Source: Bacillus sp. FJAT-42376
GTDB taxonomy: Bacteria > Bacillota > Bacilli > Bacillales > Bacillaceae
Direction: 5' to 3'
Assembly: GCF_003816055.1 (NCBI RefSeq)
Contig: NZ_CP033906.1
Coordinates: 2,976,001 to 3,040,000 of the forward strand
Length of the DNA stretch: 64,000 nt
Position numbers and translations under genes: made by a program. This document shows, piece after piece, positions 33,890 through 42,753 of this stretch; the stretch's first letter is position 1, and each line of letters starts with the position of its first letter. A model generated the notes under the pieces. That model was not told the origin of the DNA, searched no databases, and was given only the letters and a program-made list of their open reading frames with translations.

Positions 33890-34633
33890 TTATTGAGGCT
33901 TTCCTGATACCATATGGCGTATAGCAGATATCGCATTTGGACCTATTATTCTGCTGGCTGCTTTTTTCGCTCTGCTTTTTAATCTTACAGATGCAGGCAG
34001 CCATGTTTGAGCATAGTGGTGAATTGTATAACTATCATCCGAAATGTAGGTGCCTCCATTGATATAATCATAAGGACTGAAATAGGTTCTTGGATAAATA
34101 GCAAAGCTCCCATTCAGGTTTTGAAATTCATTATTTTGCACCAGACCATATTCTTTTGAAAGATTGGTCATAATTTTGGTATTGGTTGTCATATCAAAAA
34201 CACCTTCACTATTAACGAACATTTTATCGTTATAATACTCTAAAAATATCTTAATCATTGGGTGAAGCTTCTTTGCTCCCATTGTACCTGATTGCAAATG
34301 CGTTTCATCCTCAAATCCTGAAAATCCTTCATGAACGAGTAAAGGGTCTAATGGTTTTAATACTTCTACATCTGTATCTAAATAGATTCCGCCTTCTTTA
34401 TATAGAATATCAAGTCTTGCATAATCACTAACGAATGCAAATTTCCTTGCCTTATATGCCTCTGCAGCAAACTGACTTGAATTTATGTCGAAATTAGATT
34501 CATTCCATTCTTTGATTTCGTAGCAAGGCAAATGCTTTTTCCAGCTTTCTAAACACTTTAAAAATAATTTAGGTTTAGCACTATTTCCAAACCAGCAGTA
34601 ATGAATGACTTTCGGAATTTTTTCATCCTCCAT
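33890..34633 (-). CDS. Glycosyltransferase family 32-like (DXD) enzyme
   Basis: This protein of about 247 residues begins MEDEKIPKVIHYCWFGNSAK and contains FVSDYARLDILYKEGGIYLD directly followed by TDVEVL, the DXD-type sugar-nucleotide site of the Gly_transf_sug/capsular family. ATG at 34633 is chosen because AAAGGAGATTTCTGC sits directly before it; an upstream ATG lacks a ribosome binding site. It lies within the eps operon, about 110 nt after the polymerase gene. Confidence 0.87.
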   Translation of the reverse strand: MEDEKIPKVIHYCWFGNSAKPKLFLKCLESWKKHLPCYEIKEWNESNFDINSSQFAAEAYKARKFAFVSDYARLDILYKEGGIYLDTDVEVLKPLDPLLVHEGFSGFEDETHLQSGTMGAKKLHPMIKIFLEYYNDKMFVNSEGVFDMTTNTKIMTNLSKEYGLVQNNEFQNLNGSFAIYPRTYFSPYDYINGGTYISDDSYTIHHYAQTWLPASVRLKSRAKKAASRIIGPNAISAIRHMVSGKPQ

Positions 34634-34746
34634 GCAGAAATCTCCTTTAAGTAATATGATTATAATGGCAAATTTCATCCGGACTTTATCTGCCGCGCTT
34701 CAGAGGCAGATTCACATCTTCCCATTCAATCAGCTTATACAGTTTT

Positions 34747-35835
34747 TTAAAATGAAAGTATGATATAGCTCAAATTTAAAAAATCACTTTTATAATCTAA
34801 ATCCAGTGATATGACTTGTTCATAAAAAAAATAAATCAAATAAAAAATCAATATCATAAAATAGACTAACTTTTCATCTTTTCTTTTAAATAACTTTGGC
34901 AGCCACGATATTAAAATAAGATTATATAGTCCGAAATATATGGAGAATCTGGCAAAAATCCAGTTCTGTGTCGAAATAATCATGATAATCAATCCAAGAA
35001 TCGACATGTTCACAATAATATCACTTTGAGGAAAGATTTCTTTAAATCTCTCTCTCCCTAAAAAGGCAATGATCAGCGGTGCAGCATTAACCAGTACCCT
35101 GACATAGCTTGCCCCTCCTTCAGAAAACTCCCTATACTCCTGGTACTGAGTGCCTTGAAGCAAGGAAAATAAGCCTTCTGAGAATTGATTAAAGCTTACA
35201 ATTGCTGCAACAGCTAAAAATAATAGAATAAACGTTTCTGCCCTCCACGCTTTTTTTCGGACTAAAAAATATACCGGAATTAAAACAAGTGCCGATAAAT
35301 GAAAAAAAGATGCAAAAATGACAAGCATAAAGTAGAGGTTCCTTTTTCCTTTAAATATAAGGATCGTTCCTCCAAAAATAATAGAAGCTGCCAGAAACTG
35401 CCGGATTCCATTCATGGAAACTGTAAATAAACCCGACGTAACATACAAGTACGTGCTTAATTCAACTACTCTGGAATACTGATTCAGTACTTGAATAACC
35501 AATATATTTGTTATGATAGCGGTTGTTAAAATCAAAATTTGCGGATCGTCCGAAATATGCTGCAGTGCCATTTGCAAAATGCCAAATGCTATATCTTTAT
35601 TATTGAAGATAAAATTCCAATCGTAATCATTAACCATATAAGCATGGGCATAAAAAAACGTATCGCCAATATTGTTCCTTAATCCCGCTACTGCCGAGAA
35701 TAAAATCATGACCATTAAAATGAGTAAGCGGTTTGGCTGAATTCCCAGAATTCCATATTGGGTATCAGTTGCAAAATACCTGGAAAATGATGATAACAAA
35801 AATACAGCGAAGAGCAGCAGCCATAGGATTGTCAT
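34747..35835 (-). CDS. epsG: EpsG-like polysaccharide polymerase (Wzy-type)
   Basis: This 362-residue membrane protein has about 10 predicted helices. The N-terminal GLRNNIGDTFFYAHAY block (conserved R-x3-GtD-like motif) and GIRQFLAASIIFGG are typical of the EpsG family, which is thought to polymerise flipped repeat units. It pairs with the flippase and Wzz-like genes in the operon. It lies 24 nt after the GT2 gene. Confidence 0.87.
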   Translation of the reverse strand: MTILWLLLFAVFLLSSFSRYFATDTQYGILGIQPNRLLILMVMILFSAVAGLRNNIGDTFFYAHAYMVNDYDWNFIFNNKDIAFGILQMALQHISDDPQILILTTAIITNILVIQVLNQYSRVVELSTYLYVTSGLFTVSMNGIRQFLAASIIFGGTILIFKGKRNLYFMLVIFASFFHLSALVLIPVYFLVRKKAWRAETFILLFLAVAAIVSFNQFSEGLFSLLQGTQYQEYREFSEGGASYVRVLVNAAPLIIAFLGRERFKEIFPQSDIIVNMSILGLIIMIISTQNWIFARFSIYFGLYNLILISWLPKLFKRKDEKLVYFMILIFYLIYFFYEQVISLDLDYKSDFLNLSYIILSF

Positions 35836-35859
35836 TCAACCAGCCCTTTCCTGAAAATA

Positions 35860-36744
35860 CTAAACAGCTCTATTTTTTGAACGGATGAAATGATACAAAA
35901 TGAATCCCGCAGGTGAAGCAAGCACAGTTAAAAACTTTGAAGGTGATTGCTGTAAAAATCGATGATTTTTGCTGAAGAGACTGCTGGAAACATAGTGAAC
36001 TGCCTGTCTGAATTTGAAAGATATTCCTGCATAGGAAAGTTTCATAAGTTCCTTGCGATAAAACGCAAAACCATTGGGATTATTTTTGTACTGTTTATAA
36101 ATGTTTAATGAAGAACCGTCTGGAAGATACTCCACAATACATAGGACCTCATTCAATAAAAGCATTTTATATTCCTGATCCAATTTGAAGTATTTGTATG
36201 CCAAACCCACGTACTTTTCACCGGTAAATAACGGGTAAGGAAACTTTTTTGTTAACTCCGTCCTATAGACCAGTTTTTTGTCCCCTTTTACTTTAAATTT
36301 ATGGTAAATATCATATAAACTCGACTGGTGAATCTTTAAAGGAAGCTTCGTGCCAATCACTCTGCCGCTGTGGTCCGCATCCAGTCCAATTATTCCGCTC
36401 ACTTTGTCACTTCCGTACACCTGCCAAAACGCGAGAATTTTCTCTACCGCATCAACTGGCATAAAGTCATCAGAATCGATACATACATTCAGCTCTGTAT
36501 CTATATTTTCATAGGCTGTATTATGGGCCCCATGCATACCTTGATTGTCCTGCCAAATGTACTTAATCTCTACTATGTTTTCTTCTTTCCATTGATTTAC
36601 CAAGCTTCGGGTATGATCCGTTGAACCGTCATCAATAATGAGCCATTTAAAATTTTTATTTGTCTGCATCTTTAAACTCTCATAAACTTGATGAAGACAA
36701 TATGCCCTATTAAAAGAAGGTGTGAATACAGTTAATATTTTCAT
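35860..36744 (-). CDS. Glycosyltransferase family 2
   Basis: This GT-A fold enzyme of about 294 residues begins MKILTVFTPSFNRAYCLHQV and contains LIIDDGSTDHTRSLVNQW and the metal-binding CIDSDDFMPVDA. ATG at 36744 is chosen because GAGGTGAGCTT lies before it; it comes 4 nt after the end of the preceding glycosyltransferase gene. It probably adds one residue of the repeat unit. Confidence 0.9.
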   Translation of the reverse strand: MKILTVFTPSFNRAYCLHQVYESLKMQTNKNFKWLIIDDGSTDHTRSLVNQWKEENIVEIKYIWQDNQGMHGAHNTAYENIDTELNVCIDSDDFMPVDAVEKILAFWQVYGSDKVSGIIGLDADHSGRVIGTKLPLKIHQSSLYDIYHKFKVKGDKKLVYRTELTKKFPYPLFTGEKYVGLAYKYFKLDQEYKMLLLNEVLCIVEYLPDGSSLNIYKQYKNNPNGFAFYRKELMKLSYAGISFKFRQAVHYVSSSLFSKNHRFLQQSPSKFLTVLASPAGFILYHFIRSKNRAV

Positions 36745-36748
36745 AAGC

Positions 36749-37855
36749 TCACCTCGCAGCTGATAAATAAAATTCCTGAACCCAATCTGCTGTGTGCCGG
36801 ATATCATATCCCTTTTTGGCTAATGCAGAATCAGGGATGACTCTTTGTTTTTTTCGAAGGAGCTCCTGTGGAATAGCTGAAATCCATTTTTCTTGATGAT
36901 CGAGTGATAAATAGGTAACCAAATTAACTCCCATATCCGCCTCTTTAGTTATCCTATCGGAAATAATGCATGGAAGGCCCGATCCTTGCGCCTCGATCAA
37001 CGTTACCGGCAAGCCTTCATGAAAGGATGGAAAAACGAATAGATCAAATGCTTGAAGCAGTTGATCTATATCATGCCTGACTCCCAGAAAACTGACTTTG
37101 TCGGTTAATTTTAATCGGGTCACTTTATCTTCCATTTGCTGCTTGAGCTGGCCATCTCCTGCTAAAACTAGGTGAAGATCCATGTATTTTTTTGTACACT
37201 CATAAAAAATATCAATTAAAAAATCATGATTTTTCTGCAGATTGAATCTCCCGACGTGTCCAATGACATATTTATGATTGAGGCCGAGTTCCTTCTTTAA
37301 TCGGTCTCTGATTTCGGGTGTATGCTTAAATCTTTCGGGAGCTATCCCATTTTTCATAACCACTTTTTTCGGATCCTGCTCTCCATATAGCCATTGCGCA
37401 GCTGCATTTGAGCATGCAAAATGATGGGTAGAAGCTTGGCCAATCAATTTCCCTGAATAGTTTTTATAGATTTTCGCAAAAATATTCCCTTCACTTTCAG
37501 TATTGTGACTATGGGCTATTCGAACTGGAATTCCTTGTTTTTTTGCAGCCTGAAGGACAAATCCGCTCATTTTATCCATGTGAGAATGAACAATTTTATA
37601 ATATGAATGACGGTGAAAGAAGTGATTCAAATTTCGTATATAGTTAAAATGCCCGCTTTCTGTCATATATGGGATGCGGTGGATGACTCCCCCGAGAAGA
37701 CGAATTTCTTCATCAAACACCCCTTCATTGCAAGTTAAAAAGTCAAACTGAACTTTGGAACGGTCAATGTGGCGGTAAAGATTCATAATCATAGTTTCAG
37801 CCCCTCCGCGGTTCATATTGACTACTGTGTGGAGGATTCTTACAGGACGGCCCAT
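36749..37855 (-). CDS. Glycosyltransferase family 4 (EpsF-like)
   Basis: This 368-residue GT-B enzyme has the N-terminal NMNRGGAETMIMNLYRHID block typical of EpsF, and C-terminal GHVGRFNLQKNHDFLIDIF and the E-x7-E motif FHEGLPVTLIEAQGSGLPCI. GGGGAGACCGGA precedes the ATG, which overlaps the end of the epsD-like gene by 16 nt. It should add one sugar of the EPS repeat on the cytoplasmic side. Confidence 0.9.
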   Translation of the reverse strand: MGRPVRILHTVVNMNRGGAETMIMNLYRHIDRSKVQFDFLTCNEGVFDEEIRLLGGVIHRIPYMTESGHFNYIRNLNHFFHRHSYYKIVHSHMDKMSGFVLQAAKKQGIPVRIAHSHNTESEGNIFAKIYKNYSGKLIGQASTHHFACSNAAAQWLYGEQDPKKVVMKNGIAPERFKHTPEIRDRLKKELGLNHKYVIGHVGRFNLQKNHDFLIDIFYECTKKYMDLHLVLAGDGQLKQQMEDKVTRLKLTDKVSFLGVRHDIDQLLQAFDLFVFPSFHEGLPVTLIEAQGSGLPCIISDRITKEADMGVNLVTYLSLDHQEKWISAIPQELLRKKQRVIPDSALAKKGYDIRHTADWVQEFYLSAAR

Positions 37856-38997
37856 TCCGGTCTCCCCTTTTCATTCATATAGGCTGAATAAATCGATTTT
37901 TTTTGCTCTAGAACAATCTGTTCACTGTATTTTTTTTCAATTTTCTCTCTGCCTGCTATCCCCATTTTCTGGAGCTGCTGCTTAGGATACCTGCTGCACT
38001 GCAAAATTCTCGCAGCCATATCTTCTATATCCCCCTGTCTAACGAGCCATCCATTTTGCCCAGAAATAATCAGTTCCCTGTGTCCCCTGTTATCGGCTGC
38101 AATGACAGGTAAGCCGCAAGCCATTGCCTCCATAATATTTACTGGAAGACCTTCTCTGAAACTTGGACCAACCGCCGCATCGCAAAGTGGCAATAACTCC
38201 GCAATATCCTTTCTAAAACCGAGAAACTGAATGAGGTGATCCGTTTTTAATTCTCTTGCCAGCTGCGTACATCTATCTAACAGCACTCCTTCTCCAGCAA
38301 GAAGAAGTCTCACATTTGGGACTTTTTCTTTGATTAGAGCCAGAGCACGGATAAGCAGCTCCTGATTTTTGTTTTTGTTAAATTCAGCTGCATTGAACAA
38401 AAGAAACTGATTTTCGTCAAACCCAAATAATCTCCTTGATTTATCTCTTACGGAAGAATTGATTCTATTAAATCGCTCTGTATTGACTCCAACTCCATTA
38501 ACCCGTTCAATTATCCTGCTAGGGAATGAATGTGCTTCAGCCAGATTGTAATCCTCATGGTTAATTGTTATCAGGCAGTCTGTAAAGGCAGCTAGTAATC
38601 GTTCGATAGGATAAAATACAAACCAGCTTGAAGCAGAGCTGCCTTTACAGAAATGGAATCCATGAGCAGTATAAATAAGTTTCGTCCCTTTCTTCCGTGC
38701 TTTCATTGCAGCTAATCTTGTGAGCACTCCCCCCATAGGAGTATGGCAATGAATGATGTCGTATTCATTCTCACAAATAATATTTTTTAATTCTTTAAAT
38801 GCATACATATTTTGTGATTTAATAGGGGACCTCTGGATTGGAATATTATATTTAACATCTGCATAAGGCAAGTCCAAATCTCCTGAGGCGGCTATATGAA
38901 CCTCCCAATTTTGTTCCTTAAACCACTTCATAACAGGTAAATGAAAAGCTTTAAAATGATAGTCAACTGTTGCAGTCAAAAGCACTTTTTTAGCCAT
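37840..38997 (-). CDS. epsD: Glycosyltransferase family 4 (EpsD-like)
   Basis: This protein of about 385 residues begins MAKKVLLTATVDYHFKAFHL and contains IIHCHTPMGGVLTRLAA, YTAHGFHFCKGSS and the E-x7-E motif FREGLPVNIMEAMACGLPVI. This N-terminal pattern matches EpsD of B. subtilis, which follows epsC there as here. ATG at 38997 is favoured because the family starts with this MxKKVL segment; an ATG 11 codons upstream is possible. Confidence 0.9.
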   Translation of the reverse strand: MAKKVLLTATVDYHFKAFHLPVMKWFKEQNWEVHIAASGDLDLPYADVKYNIPIQRSPIKSQNMYAFKELKNIICENEYDIIHCHTPMGGVLTRLAAMKARKKGTKLIYTAHGFHFCKGSSASSWFVFYPIERLLAAFTDCLITINHEDYNLAEAHSFPSRIIERVNGVGVNTERFNRINSSVRDKSRRLFGFDENQFLLFNAAEFNKNKNQELLIRALALIKEKVPNVRLLLAGEGVLLDRCTQLARELKTDHLIQFLGFRKDIAELLPLCDAAVGPSFREGLPVNIMEAMACGLPVIAADNRGHRELIISGQNGWLVRQGDIEDMAARILQCSRYPKQQLQKMGIAGREKIEKKYSEQIVLEQKKSIYSAYMNEKGRPEWAVL

Positions 38998-39045
38998 CTG
39001 TCCATTGCTCCCATATAAAAAACGCCGCAAGGACGCTCTGTTTTT

Positions 39046-40872
39046 TTAACCCGGAACGGATAAAAGCTCCTTCACTGCCGGACGTTTATTAGCAAGCTCT
39101 AACAGCTTTTCTTTAAGTTCCACTGAACTCATGTTCGGATAAGAGGTAATCAAATGATCAATTTCATCTATAAGAAGTTCCGATTTTTTGCCAATATAAA
39201 TTTTAGGATAGATCTGTTCTTCATATACTTCCTCTTTCTGCAGAAGCTCTTCAAAAAGTTTTTCTCCTGGACGGATACCTGTGAATTCGATTTCAATATC
39301 CTCTACTGCATTCCCGGACAGAATGATTAAATTTCGGGCAAGGTCCACTATTTTCACCGGATCTCCCATATCCAATACGAAAATTTCGCCTCCGCTTGCC
39401 AATGCTCCTGCTTGAATAACCAATCTGGAAGCTTCTGGAATGGTCATGAAATATCGAATCATATCAGGATGAGTGACCGTGACCGGCCCGCCATTTTGAA
39501 TTTGTTTTTTGAAAAGAGGAATAACGCTTCCCCTGCTACCGAGCACATTCCCAAAACGAACTGCTACAAATCGTGTTTGACTTATTGTATCCATACTTTG
39601 AATGACCATTTCTGCCAGTCTTTTTGTAGCGCCCATCACGCTGGTTGGATTTACCGCCTTATCTGTCGAAACCATGACAAATGTTTCTACCCCACTCCAG
39701 CTTGCAGCTTCAGCAGCATTCTTTGTTCCAATCAAGTTATTTTTTACTGCCTCTTCGGGATTTCGCTCCATCAGAGGAACATGCTTGTGCGCAGCCGTGT
39801 GATAGACAACATGCGGTTGATGTTTTGACATTACTTCCTTTATTTTATTGAAATCCTGAAGCTCCGCTATTTCTGTAACAAACTGAATGCTGGTCTCACT
39901 ATAAAGGGCCTTTAATTCCATTTCGATTGAGTAAATGCTATTTTCTCCGTGCCCTAATAGAACTAGAACACTGGGATTAAACTTAGAAATCTGGCGGCAA
40001 ATCTCCGATCCTATCGATCCGCCTGCACCTGTAACCAGGACTGTTTTTCCATGTACATACTCAGAAATGCTTTCTATATCAAGCTGTATCGGCTCTCTTC
40101 CCAATAGGTCCTCCACCTGCACATCCCGGAACTGACTCACGGCTACTTTTCCGGTGACCAAATCTTCAAGCATCGGTAATATTTTGGTTTTTGCAGAGGT
40201 TTTCGCACACTCTAAAAAAATCCTGTTTAATTCTTTCTTCTTTAGCGAAGGAATGGCTATTACAATATTTTCTATTGATAGCTTCTCAACAGCCCCCGCA
40301 ATCTGGCTGACCCCTCCAATAACCGGGAGACCCATGATGTCCAGCTTTTGTTTTCTTTTGCTGTCATCTATGAATGCGATCGGCTTCAATTCAGCTTCTC
40401 GATTGTTTTTGAGCTGCCTGGCAACCATCGTACCTGCTGACCCTGCTCCTATAATAAGCGTCCGCTTCTTATTGCTGGTTGCTTTCATAAGTGAATCTCT
40501 ATACATTCTCCAGCAAAATCTCGAACCCCCAATTAATAGCATATGAAGCATCCATGTTACGGCAAGAAGCCGGAAATACACATCCTGAAAAGCAACTTCC
40601 TGTACAATTCCAGCGGTCATTATGGAAAATGTCACAGCTTTCATAATCATCATCAGCTCATCTATGCTCGCATACTCCCATGCTTTTTTATAAAGCTTGT
40701 ATATATAAGAAAATACATGATGGCAGATAAGAAGTGCCAGAGAGCTAATGATGATTGGAAGAGTTGCTACATGTATATCTGCTGAAACAATAAAGCGGCT
40801 GAAAAACACAGCAGTTAACACAATGAAGGAATCGATCAGAATGAGTATTGAAAGTCTTGTCCGAAAAGTCAA
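39046..40872 (-). CDS. epsC: Nucleotide-sugar 4,6-dehydratase (EpsC/CapD-like)
   Basis: This 608-residue membrane protein has four N-terminal helices, a first Rossmann domain (GAGSAGTMVARQLK) and a CapD/PglF dehydratase domain with VTGAGGSIGSEICRQI, YHTAAHKHVPLME and MVSTDKAVNPTSVMGATKR. It converts UDP-GlcNAc to the 4-keto-6-deoxy sugar, the first step towards bacillosamine. The start is TTG behind AAAGGGGTGA. The gap to epsB holds a probable EAR element, a hairpin and a second promoter. Confidence 0.93.
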   Translation of the reverse strand: MTFRTRLSILILIDSFIVLTAVFFSRFIVSADIHVATLPIIISSLALLICHHVFSYIYKLYKKAWEYASIDELMMIMKAVTFSIMTAGIVQEVAFQDVYFRLLAVTWMLHMLLIGGSRFCWRMYRDSLMKATSNKKRTLIIGAGSAGTMVARQLKNNREAELKPIAFIDDSKRKQKLDIMGLPVIGGVSQIAGAVEKLSIENIVIAIPSLKKKELNRIFLECAKTSAKTKILPMLEDLVTGKVAVSQFRDVQVEDLLGREPIQLDIESISEYVHGKTVLVTGAGGSIGSEICRQISKFNPSVLVLLGHGENSIYSIEMELKALYSETSIQFVTEIAELQDFNKIKEVMSKHQPHVVYHTAAHKHVPLMERNPEEAVKNNLIGTKNAAEAASWSGVETFVMVSTDKAVNPTSVMGATKRLAEMVIQSMDTISQTRFVAVRFGNVLGSRGSVIPLFKKQIQNGGPVTVTHPDMIRYFMTIPEASRLVIQAGALASGGEIFVLDMGDPVKIVDLARNLIILSGNAVEDIEIEFTGIRPGEKLFEELLQKEEVYEEQIYPKIYIGKKSELLIDEIDHLITSYPNMSSVELKEKLLELANKRPAVKELLSVPG

Positions 40873-40878
40873 ACTGCT

Positions 40879-40914
40879 TCACCCCTTTATAAAAGTATTG
40901 AAAAACTTAGCCAT
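40879..40914 (-). CDS. Possible 11-codon leader ORF before epsC
   Basis: GGAGGAAATT followed by ATG reads MAKFFNTFIKG and stops 6 nt before the epsC TTG. The ribosome binding site is in the loop, and the ATG in the arm, of the 17-bp hairpin at 40900-40949. It may couple ribosome loading to hairpin opening, or it may be chance. Confidence 0.35.
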   Translation of the reverse strand: MAKFFNTFIKG

Positions 40915-40949
40915 AATTTCCTCCGCAATCTTTTATGGCTAAGTTTTTC
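40900..40949 (-). terminator. 17-bp perfect hairpin before epsC, terminator-like
   Basis: GAAAAACTTAGCCATAA and its exact complement TTATGGCTAAGTTTTTC flank a 16-nt loop. On the minus strand the 3' arm ends in TTTTT, like an intrinsic terminator of moderate GC. It lies just downstream of the EAR-like element. Confidence 0.6.
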
Positions 40950-40957
40950 AATTAAAA

Positions 40958-41072
40958 AGTGGGGCATTTAACCCCTCCTCACATTACACTTATGACGACT
41001 GGCGTCTAAGGTTCATTAACCCGCAGCGTAACCGAGTGCCTCCACAGATAACGGCAAGGAGACATGACCGAA
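40958..41072 (-). ncRNA. Probable EAR (epsC RNA) antitermination element
   Basis: The minus strand reads GGTCATGTCTCC, GGAGGCACTCGGTTACGCTG, GGGTTAATGAACCTTAGACG, CCAGTCGTC and ends in a GGGG/CCCC hairpin at 40961-40975. The position between epsB and epsC is that of the B. subtilis EAR RNA, which lets polymerase run through terminators in the long eps operon. Identification rests on position and on recalled consensus blocks; a covariance search is needed. Confidence 0.6.
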
Positions 41073-41075
41073 ACA

Positions 41076-41129
41076 ATCGTTCTATTTAAAGAACGATAAG
41101 AGTATAAAAAACCAAGGAATCGATTTCAA
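41076..41129 (-). promoter_or_regulatory. Second eps promoter with SinR-type operator, between epsB and epsC
   Basis: On the minus strand TTGAAA (41124-41129) is 17 bp from TATACT (41101-41106). Directly downstream at 41076-41097 is an inverted repeat, ATCGTTCT-N6-AGAACGAT, that contains the SinR consensus in both orientations and covers the expected transcription start. Confidence 0.65.
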
Positions 41130-41130
41130 T

Positions 41131-41805
41131 TCAATGACCTAAATCATTTAAAATGATTCCAAGAATGGCCGTATCAAATGTTTCTAATCTCTTCTTTGCT
41201 TCAACTAGCTTTGATTGATCTGTCCTGCCGGCCCTCGCTACCAGGATAAGACCTTCACATTGATTTGCCATGACCTTTACATCAGAGGTTTCTAAAATAG
41301 GTGGCGCATCAATAACGATACAATCGTACTCCCGTCCAGCATATTGAATGATATTCCTTAAAGACGGAGAAGCCAGTAATTCAGAGTGATTAAACTTTAT
41401 AGCACCGCTTGTCATAATATCCATACGGCCTATTTCTGTTCTGCCAACTGCTTCTTCAAGCCTGCTTACGCCCCTCAGTACATCACTTAAACCGACTGTG
41501 TTATCAATTTTAAATGTTGTGTGCAGACTTGGCTTTCTAGAATCGCCATCAATCAGAAGAACTTTTTTTCCCTGAGAGGAAAATGAAATGGCTAAATTGG
41601 CACTTGTGGTGGATTTTCCCTCTTTATATCCTGGCGATGTAACTATAAATGATGTGAATTTTTCACTCTCTGGATTTAGCTGTATGTTTGTCCTGATGGA
41701 ACGATATTGGTCTGCAATTTTAGACATTGGGCTAAAAAAAGATATCAATCTGTGTTTATCTGTTTTAGTTGCAGAACGCTTATTTATATGTAACAACAGA
41801 TTCAC
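41131..41805 (-). CDS. epsB: BY-kinase-like ATPase, capsule/EPS regulator (EpsB-like)
   Basis: This 224-residue cytoplasmic kinase has Walker A in SPGYKEGKSTTSANLA, Walker A' VLLIDGDSRKPS and Walker B CIVIDAPPILETSD. It is the partner of the Wzz-like membrane activator encoded just upstream, overlapping it by 26 nt. The usual C-terminal tyrosine cluster is absent: the protein ends ILGIILNDLGH. So autophosphorylation there is not expected. GTG at 41805 or a nearby TTG is the start. Confidence 0.9.
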   Translation of the reverse strand: MNLLLHINKRSATKTDKHRLISFFSPMSKIADQYRSIRTNIQLNPESEKFTSFIVTSPGYKEGKSTTSANLAISFSSQGKKVLLIDGDSRKPSLHTTFKIDNTVGLSDVLRGVSRLEEAVGRTEIGRMDIMTSGAIKFNHSELLASPSLRNIIQYAGREYDCIVIDAPPILETSDVKVMANQCEGLILVARAGRTDQSKLVEAKKRLETFDTAILGIILNDLGH

Positions 41806-42520
41806 CCCTTATAGAAAGCTTCAGCCTTTTATTCTTGTTATGCGGGGCTGTTTTCCGATTAATTTTAGATACTGTACCGAGTACTGGAAGCCCAGCAAGT
41901 TTTTCAATTTCAGACTCATTGCGAACCGTATCATCGAGAGAGTCTGACAGGAAGATTAAACCGATGCCGATTACCAGACCAATGACCATTCCCATCATAA
42001 TTTTATTAATGGGATTTTCTTTGTAAGATTGTACGTTCTCTGTAGCAGCAGTGAGTATTTTAATATTTTTAAAGTTTAAAAGCCTTGGCAGCTCTTCTAT
42101 ATAATGCTTCATCGTAGAATTGGCTATTTTGGCTGCCAAAACGGGATCTGTATCCGTCACTGTAAGCTGGACAATTTGAGATTCACCTACCGGAGATACA
42201 GATATTTGGGATGCCAGTCTTTGAGGAGACCTGTTTAGTTCTAATTCGGCTGCAACCTTTGTCATAATAACAGGCTCCCGTATTACTTCCGTTAAAGTAT
42301 TAAAAAACTTAGTATCATCCCTAATGACCATCCTTGCAGTGGAATCATATACAGGTGTAATAAAGTACGTACTATATATTGCTCCTGCAAATGAAAATAA
42401 GAGAACAGAAGTAACAAGAATCCAGATTCTCCGCTTTATGACACTGAATAAATTTTTTAAATCTATCTCCTTTTCCACTAATGCCATCCTTTCAATAAGA
42501 AATCGCCCCTTCGTTTCCAA
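41780..42520 (-). CDS. epsA: Wzz-type chain-length regulator/kinase activator (EpsA-like)
   Basis: This protein of up to 246 residues has two membrane helices (about residues 32-55 and 172-192) enclosing an extracytoplasmic Wzz domain (SPVGESQIVQLTVTDTDP). Its C-terminal cytoplasmic tail (NKNKRLKLSIRGE) would activate EpsB. It is the first gene of the eps operon. The start is uncertain: TTG at 42520, or ATG at 42487 (MALVEKEIDLKNLF). AAGGGG lies between them. Confidence 0.88.
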   Translation of the reverse strand: METKGRFLIERMALVEKEIDLKNLFSVIKRRIWILVTSVLLFSFAGAIYSTYFITPVYDSTARMVIRDDTKFFNTLTEVIREPVIMTKVAAELELNRSPQRLASQISVSPVGESQIVQLTVTDTDPVLAAKIANSTMKHYIEELPRLLNFKNIKILTAATENVQSYKENPINKIMMGMVIGLVIGIGLIFLSDSLDDTVRNESEIEKLAGLPVLGTVSKINRKTAPHNKNKRLKLSIRGESVVTYK

Positions 42521-42561
42521 TAAAGAACGATTTTATTAAAATTTTTTTTACTGATATGAAC

Positions 42562-42608
42562 AGTTTAGTTCTTTATACAGAACATGTCAACGATTTAATC
42601 GTTCTTTC
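42562..42608 (-). promoter_or_regulatory. eps operon promoter with SinR-type operators
   Basis: On the minus strand a perfect TTGACA (42585-42590) is 17 bp from TAAACT (42562-42567), and the spacer itself is TGTTCTGTATAAAGAAC, an inverted SinR site. A further AAAGAACG box lies just upstream of the -35 (42601-42608), and CAATAAAGAACG lies downstream near 42518-42530. Confidence 0.75.
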
Positions 42609-42723
42609 TTGTTAACTTTGTACGGATTTAACGTCGAATCAGCTCGTCTTATATAATTTTGTTCTTCATAATGAAATTTACCTTTTTTCTTTTATTAAAT
42701 CAAGCCTTAATATTTTTGTATTA

Positions 42724-42753
42724 AAAAAAACGCCCTCTTATTACCAGGCGTTA
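42724..42753 (-). terminator. Terminator of the comG-aroK-yqzE transcript
   Basis: AACGCC and GGCGTT pair on the minus strand and are followed by a run of eight T residues just after the yqzE stop codon. Confidence 0.85.
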
